Assembly (NCBI GenBank): GCA_014729205.1 | Contig: WJKG01000287.1 | Location: 1 to 10,150, forward strand | Direction: 5' to 3' | Length of the DNA: 10,150 nt | Origin: a candidate division GN15 bacterium | Lineage (GTDB): Bacteria > Zixibacteria > MSB-5A5 > GN15 > FEB-12 | Shown here: positions 7,280 to 10,150 of the stretch, piece after piece | How positions within the stretch are numbered: the stretch's first letter is position 1 | Layout: each line of letters starts with the position of its first letter | Notes under the pieces: model-generated | What the model was told of the DNA's origin: nothing | The model's input: the letters and a program-made list of their open reading frames with translations, nothing else | The model's database searches: none | Program-made: the position numbers and the translations under genes

Positions 7280-7912
7280 ATGGGATCGATCGAACTGAGC
7301 AGGAATGACGTGCTTGAGAATGAGCAGACGGCAGAGGCGGCCAAGCAGGTACTGACCAAGGCAGATCCAATCGAGCAGCTTTATCGTGATATGATAGTGC
7401 AATTGGGAGAGAATCCATCACGAGAGGGTCTTATGAAGACCCCGGCTCGGGCGGCCAAAGCGATGCGCTTTTTGTGCCAGGGATACGAGCAGGATATCCA
7501 GGAAGTGATCAACGGAGCGGTGTTCAGCTCGGACGCCAGGGACATGGTGGTGGTGCGAGATATCGAGCTTTACTCGCTTTGCGAGCACCATCTGCTGCCG
7601 TTTATCGGTAAGGCGCAGATCGCTTACATCCCAAATGGTAAGGTGTTGGGGCTCTCGAAGTTGGCGCGAATTGTCGACGTGTACGCGCGCCGTCTGCAGA
7701 TCCAGGAGGAGTTGACCAACCAGATCGCCAACTGTATTCAGAAATACACGGACGCCAAAGGCGTTGGGGTGGTGATCGAGGCCAAGCATATGTGTATGAT
7801 GATGCGTGGTGTCGAGAAGCAGAATTCGAGCATGACTACCTCGTGCGTGCTGGGAGAAATCCATGACGACCCGGCCACCCGTGCGGAGTTTTTCAGCCTG
7901 GTGAGGCGGTAA
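7280..7912 (+). CDS. folE: GTP cyclohydrolase I (type IA)
   Basis: Converts GTP to 7,8-dihydroneopterin triphosphate and formate, the first step of tetrahydrofolate synthesis and of other pterin routes (also queuosine). It is a cytoplasmic zinc enzyme, normally a homodecamer. The 210-residue product has the family pattern: REGLMKTPARAAKAM (48-62), SLCEHHLLPF (99-108) with zinc ligands C101 and H104 and the catalytic histidine pair, GLSKLARIVD (124-133), QIQEELTNQIA in the active-site helix (140-150), and HMCMMMRGV (170-178) with the third zinc ligand C172. All expected active-site residues that I can check are present. Start: ATG 7280 is preceded by AGAGGA, 4-5 nt away; ATG 7262 is in frame but has a poorer site, so six more residues are possible. 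It seems to be a monocistron; no other folate gene is in the window. Confidence 0.97.
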   Translation: MGSIELSRNDVLENEQTAEAAKQVLTKADPIEQLYRDMIVQLGENPSREGLMKTPARAAKAMRFLCQGYEQDIQEVINGAVFSSDARDMVVVRDIELYSLCEHHLLPFIGKAQIAYIPNGKVLGLSKLARIVDVYARRLQIQEELTNQIANCIQKYTDAKGVGVVIEAKHMCMMMRGVEKQNSSMTTSCVLGEIHDDPATRAEFFSLVRR

Positions 7913-7949
7913 CGTACGGGGAGGAAAAGCCAATCTCGCAATCGGAAAC

Positions 7950-7975
7950 CGCGACCCTTGGCAGTGGAGGTCGCG
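7950..7975 (+). other. Stem-loop downstream of folE
   Basis: CGCGACC (7950-7956) pairs perfectly with GGTCGCG (7969-7975) around a 12-nt loop, 37 nt after the folE stop. No T-run follows, so on its own it is not a classical terminator. It may protect the 3' end of the message. Confidence 0.4.
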
Positions 7976-7980
7976 TTGGG

Positions 7981-8021
7981 CAGCCGACAGGAACTCGTTT
8001 CTGGTCGGCTGTTCCCATTTT
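7981..8021 (+). terminator. Possible rho-independent terminator of folE
   Basis: CAGCCGAC (7981-7988) pairs with GTCGGCTG (8004-8011), an 8-bp GC-rich stem with a 15-nt loop. The downstream tract TTCCCATTTT is only partly T-rich, so termination may be weak. It lies right after another stem-loop, in the 234-bp gap between folE and the DinB gene. Confidence 0.45.
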
Positions 8022-8086
8022 GGGGAGGTGGTTGTGATTGTGTCACATTTGGTCATCGGCGCTTGACGTGAGCAGCGTGGGACGAT

Positions 8087-8130
8087 TGATTGGTGAGTGA
8101 CACTATCTTGTTTTCACTTGTAACCAATCA
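8087..8130 (+). repeat. Imperfect inverted repeat in the leader of the DinB-family gene
   Basis: TGATTGGT (8087-8094) pairs with ACCAATCA (8123-8130). Inside it, AGTGA (8096-8100) pairs with TCACT (8114-8118), leaving a 1/4-nt asymmetric bulge and a 13-nt loop. The structure ends 16 nt before the start codon and just ahead of GGAG (8136-8139). It could be an operator dyad or an RNA hairpin in the leader. A weak -10-like TATCTT (8104-8109) lies in its loop. Confidence 0.4.
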
Positions 8131-8146
8131 GTATCGGAGTACACCC

Positions 8147-8626
8147 ATGACATCACAAGAAATGCTGGCTAATCTACTGAGTTTGAACACCGGAGCGATC
8201 CAGATGACGCTCAAGGAGATAAGCCATGAGCAGGCGATTCACAGTCCGCATGAAACCTGCAATTCGGCGGCATTCATACTGGGGCATATCGTGACCTATC
8301 GTTACCAGATAGCAAGGATGCTGGGGATGGATGAGTCGCATTCGCTGGGTAAGACATTCGAGTGGGGCGCCAGTGATGAGAACCGGGAGCAGTATCCGCC
8401 GCTGGCAGAATTGCATGCCGAGATGGAGGCGATGGGGAAGAAAATCACGCAGCGTCTCAAGAGTATCAGTGTCGACGAACTGGCTGCCGAAGCTGATTAC
8501 GAGGTGCCTCCGATGCCGAAGACGGTTGAAGGGGCGGTGTCGTTCCTGGTGTTCCACGAGACTTACCATGTCGGACAGTTGGGCTATCTGAGGCGATTCA
8601 ACGGGCAGGAGCGTGCCTTCGGTTAG
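8147..8626 (+). CDS. DinB-superfamily protein (putative metal-dependent thiol transferase type)
   Basis: DinB/YfiT-like proteins are small four-helix-bundle proteins that bind a divalent metal through three histidines. Some members use bacillithiol, mycothiol or glutathione, and many have no known substrate. The 159-residue product has the three histidines in the expected places: H47 (GHIVTYRY) and H137/H141 (FHETYHVGQLGYLRR, 136-150), with the usual helix ending in LGYLRR. Length fits the family. The start is ATG 8147, with GGAG 7 nt upstream; the frame extends to TTG 8090, but that reaches into the leader inverted repeat and has no ribosome site. Despite the name, a role in DNA damage is not implied. 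Neighbours (folE, TonB receptor) are probably separate units and give no hint of a substrate. Confidence 0.9.
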   Translation: MTSQEMLANLLSLNTGAIQMTLKEISHEQAIHSPHETCNSAAFILGHIVTYRYQIARMLGMDESHSLGKTFEWGASDENREQYPPLAELHAEMEAMGKKITQRLKSISVDELAAEADYEVPPMPKTVEGAVSFLVFHETYHVGQLGYLRRFNGQERAFG

Positions 8627-8734
8627 TTCTCGGTTACGGTTTGGACGAATGGGGTAGCGAGAGCGTTATAAGGTACATATATTGGATTGTAAACAGAAGC
8701 TGGGTTAGACGGCTGGCTTGAGGGGCTTGTTCTT

Positions 8735-8761
8735 GTCTCAGTGTCACTCGAACTGCGAGAC
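8735..8761 (+). other. Small stem-loop just before the TonB receptor start
   Basis: GTCTCAGT (8735-8742) pairs with ACT (8752-8754) and GAGAC (8757-8761), with a 2-nt bulge and a 9-nt loop. It ends 9 nt before ATG 8771 and would cover the only weak ribosome-site-like GAGA. The 144-bp gap before it contains AT-rich patches (TTATAA, TATATT) but no clear promoter pair. Confidence 0.25.
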
Positions 8762-8770
8762 GATGGCTAC

Positions 8771-10150
8771 ATGCGCTACCTGATCACAATTGCATTGCTA
8801 TTGCTGTTGCTGGCGGTGTCCGGTGTGGCAACAACGCAGGGGGCTTCACAGGCACCCGCAGGTGCGATTGCGGGGCGGGTTATTGATGTGTCTACTTCGC
8901 GACCGGTCATGGGGGCCACGGTGCGTCTGGAGAGTACTCGCCGCACGACCGGTACCGACAGCACCGGCCGTTTTGTGTTTGAGGCAGTGCCGACGGGCAG
9001 TCACCAGATCCGTGTATCCAGTGTGGGGTATCAGACAGCGCAGCGTTCGGATGTAATTGCGCGTTCGGGACGGACAACGCAGGTTGTCGTGGGCCTGGCT
9101 CAGTCGGTGACGCTGGTCGAGGGTGCGGTGGTCAGTGGCGGTTATTTCAGTCAACCGGCGCTGGAGCAGCCCGGGACGGTGAGCTATAATTCGGAGGAGA
9201 TCCGTCGCACGCCGGGTTCGGCGGGGGATGTCAGCCGCGTGATGCAGAACCTTCCGGGGGTGAACAAGGGCGGCCTGGCTATCAACCACTTAATCGTACG
9301 CGGGGGGTCACCGACCGAGAACGGTTTCTACCTGGACAATATTGAGATTCCCAACATAAACCACTTCCCCGTGTTCGGGACGACTGGAGGCGCGATAGGG
9401 CTTCTGAATCCGGATTTCATCGAAGAGGCGACGTTTTATGCGGGCGGCTTTCCGGCATCGTACGGCGGGCGATTGTCCTCGGTGATGGCGCTGCGCTTTC
9501 GTGAGGGGAGTCGGGAGCGCACGGAGTTCCAGGCGGACATGGGCCTATCGGGCTTGGGGCTGATCGGCGAAGGGCCGCTTGGAGACGATCGCGGTAGCTG
9601 GATGTTTGCGGTTCGTCGGAGCTACCTGGACGTCCTGACCGAGGCGCTGGATGTGGGGATTCTGCCGCGCTACTCGGACTACCAGGGCAAGGTGGTGTGG
9701 GATGTCGCGCGGTCTCATCGGCTGACAGCCCTGGGAGTTGTCGGGGTGGACGATGTCGAGCTGGATCGCAATGAGTCGGCATCGATTTACGGTACTACCG
9801 CAGCGCTGGAGTATGCCGGTGGTGTCAACTGGCGCTTTCTCTGGGGTGATGAGGGCGTGTCGGAGACATCGCTGTCACACAATCGGACGACCTTTACGCT
9901 GGACTATATCGATGAATACGATGAACTGCCACAGGTAGCACATCATGAGGACAGGCGCAGCACGCAGATTCGCAATGTGAACCGTGTCAAGCTTGGACGA
10001 GCTCATGAGTTCGAGGTGGGTGGCGAATACAGGTGGTCGCATCATGAGGTGGATGTATTTCAGGATGTGACGTGGCATCCATTTGGCTACGCACCGATCG
10101 ATGTTGATCTGGCCGATACGGTATCGGACAACACGTATGCCCTGTTCACC
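8771..10150 (+). CDS. TonB-dependent outer-membrane receptor, N-terminal part (cut by window edge)
   Basis: Outer-membrane receptor that takes up ligands with energy from the TonB system; the ligand is unknown. The frame is open for 460 codons to the window end. Residues 1 to about 25 form a signal peptide (MRYLITIALLLLLLAVSG core). A carboxypeptidase-regulatory-like beta-sandwich follows at about 30-110 (GRVIDVSTSRPVMGATVRL, DSTGRFVFEAVPTGSH). The plug domain runs from about 130 to 250 with family signatures IRRTPGSAGDVSRVMQNLPG (144-163), VRGGSPTENGFYLDNIEIP (176-194) and GGFPASYGGRLSSV (225-238). Then barrel strands with alternating polar/hydrophobic residues begin. This N-terminal layout is common in Bacteroidetes-like SusC/FecA-type and CarboxypepD_reg receptors. 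ATG 8771 is chosen because it places the signal peptide at the N-terminus; the upstream ribosome site is weak, and GTG 8741 is in frame. No SusD or other partner is visible in the window. Confidence 0.93.
   Translation, partial: MRYLITIALLLLLLAVSGVATTQGASQAPAGAIAGRVIDVSTSRPVMGATVRLESTRRTTGTDSTGRFVFEAVPTGSHQIRVSSVGYQTAQRSDVIARSGRTTQVVVGLAQSVTLVEGAVVSGGYFSQPALEQPGTVSYNSEEIRRTPGSAGDVSRVMQNLPGVNKGGLAINHLIVRGGSPTENGFYLDNIEIPNINHFPVFGTTGGAIGLLNPDFIEEATFYAGGFPASYGGRLSSVMALRFREGSRERTEFQADMGLSGLGLIGEGPLGDDRGSWMFAVRRSYLDVLTEALDVGILPRYSDYQGKVVWDVARSHRLTALGVVGVDDVELDRNESASIYGTTAALEYAGGVNWRFLWGDEGVSETSLSHNRTTFTLDYIDEYDELPQVAHHEDRRSTQIRNVNRVKLGRAHEFEVGGEYRWSHHEVDVFQDVTWHPFGYAPIDVDLADTVSDNTYALFT

Noticed and set aside
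1..10150. Defence system, mobile element, CRISPR array or biosynthetic cluster.
   Set aside because: No transposase, integrase, nuclease-type effector, repeat-spacer pattern or synthase is encoded. All larger frames belong to housekeeping or transport families.

Overview
The window looks like chromosomal DNA from a Gram-negative, fairly GC-rich bacterium. The outer membrane is implied by the TonB-dependent receptor at the right edge. Its N-terminal carboxypeptidase-regulatory-like domain is common in the Bacteroidetes/FCB sphere and in related uncultured phyla; that placement is inference and weak. No rRNA, tRNA, transposase, integrase, phage gene or CRISPR array is visible. This reads as ordinary core and housekeeping sequence, not an accessory island.

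Left third, minus strand (1-2172): a DEAD-box RNA helicase is followed 29 nt downstream by the start of an EamA/DMT-type permease that runs off the left edge. A 187-bp intergenic region divides this pair from the divergent tex gene. It carries a plausible sigma70-type promoter for tex, overlain by helically phased ACTGC repeats.

Middle (2360-6367): tex (plus strand, complete, S1-domain RNA-binding protein) converges with a two-gene minus-strand unit. That unit is an MscS-type small-conductance channel followed immediately by a YihY/BrkB-family membrane protein. The BrkB reading frame opens directly after, and in the same frame as, the MscS stop codon, and it has no ATG/GTG/TTG at the conserved N-terminus. 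A CTG start or stop-codon readthrough is therefore needed to make the complete protein.

Right third, plus strand (6620-10150): an unrecognised four-helix membrane protein, GTP cyclohydrolase I (folE), a DinB-superfamily protein with the three-histidine metal site, and the N-terminal 460 codons of a TonB-dependent receptor. The gaps here are 144-234 bp (201 bp before folE) and hold dyads and hairpins, so these genes are probably separate transcription units.

Functionally the genes are a mix: RNA metabolism (helicase, Tex), membrane and osmotic functions (MscS, BrkB, EamA, the four-helix protein), pterin/folate synthesis (FolE), a possible metal-dependent transferase (DinB) and outer-membrane uptake. 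I see no convincing new multi-gene system. The points most worth checking are the MscS-BrkB junction and several small regulatory-looking repeats.
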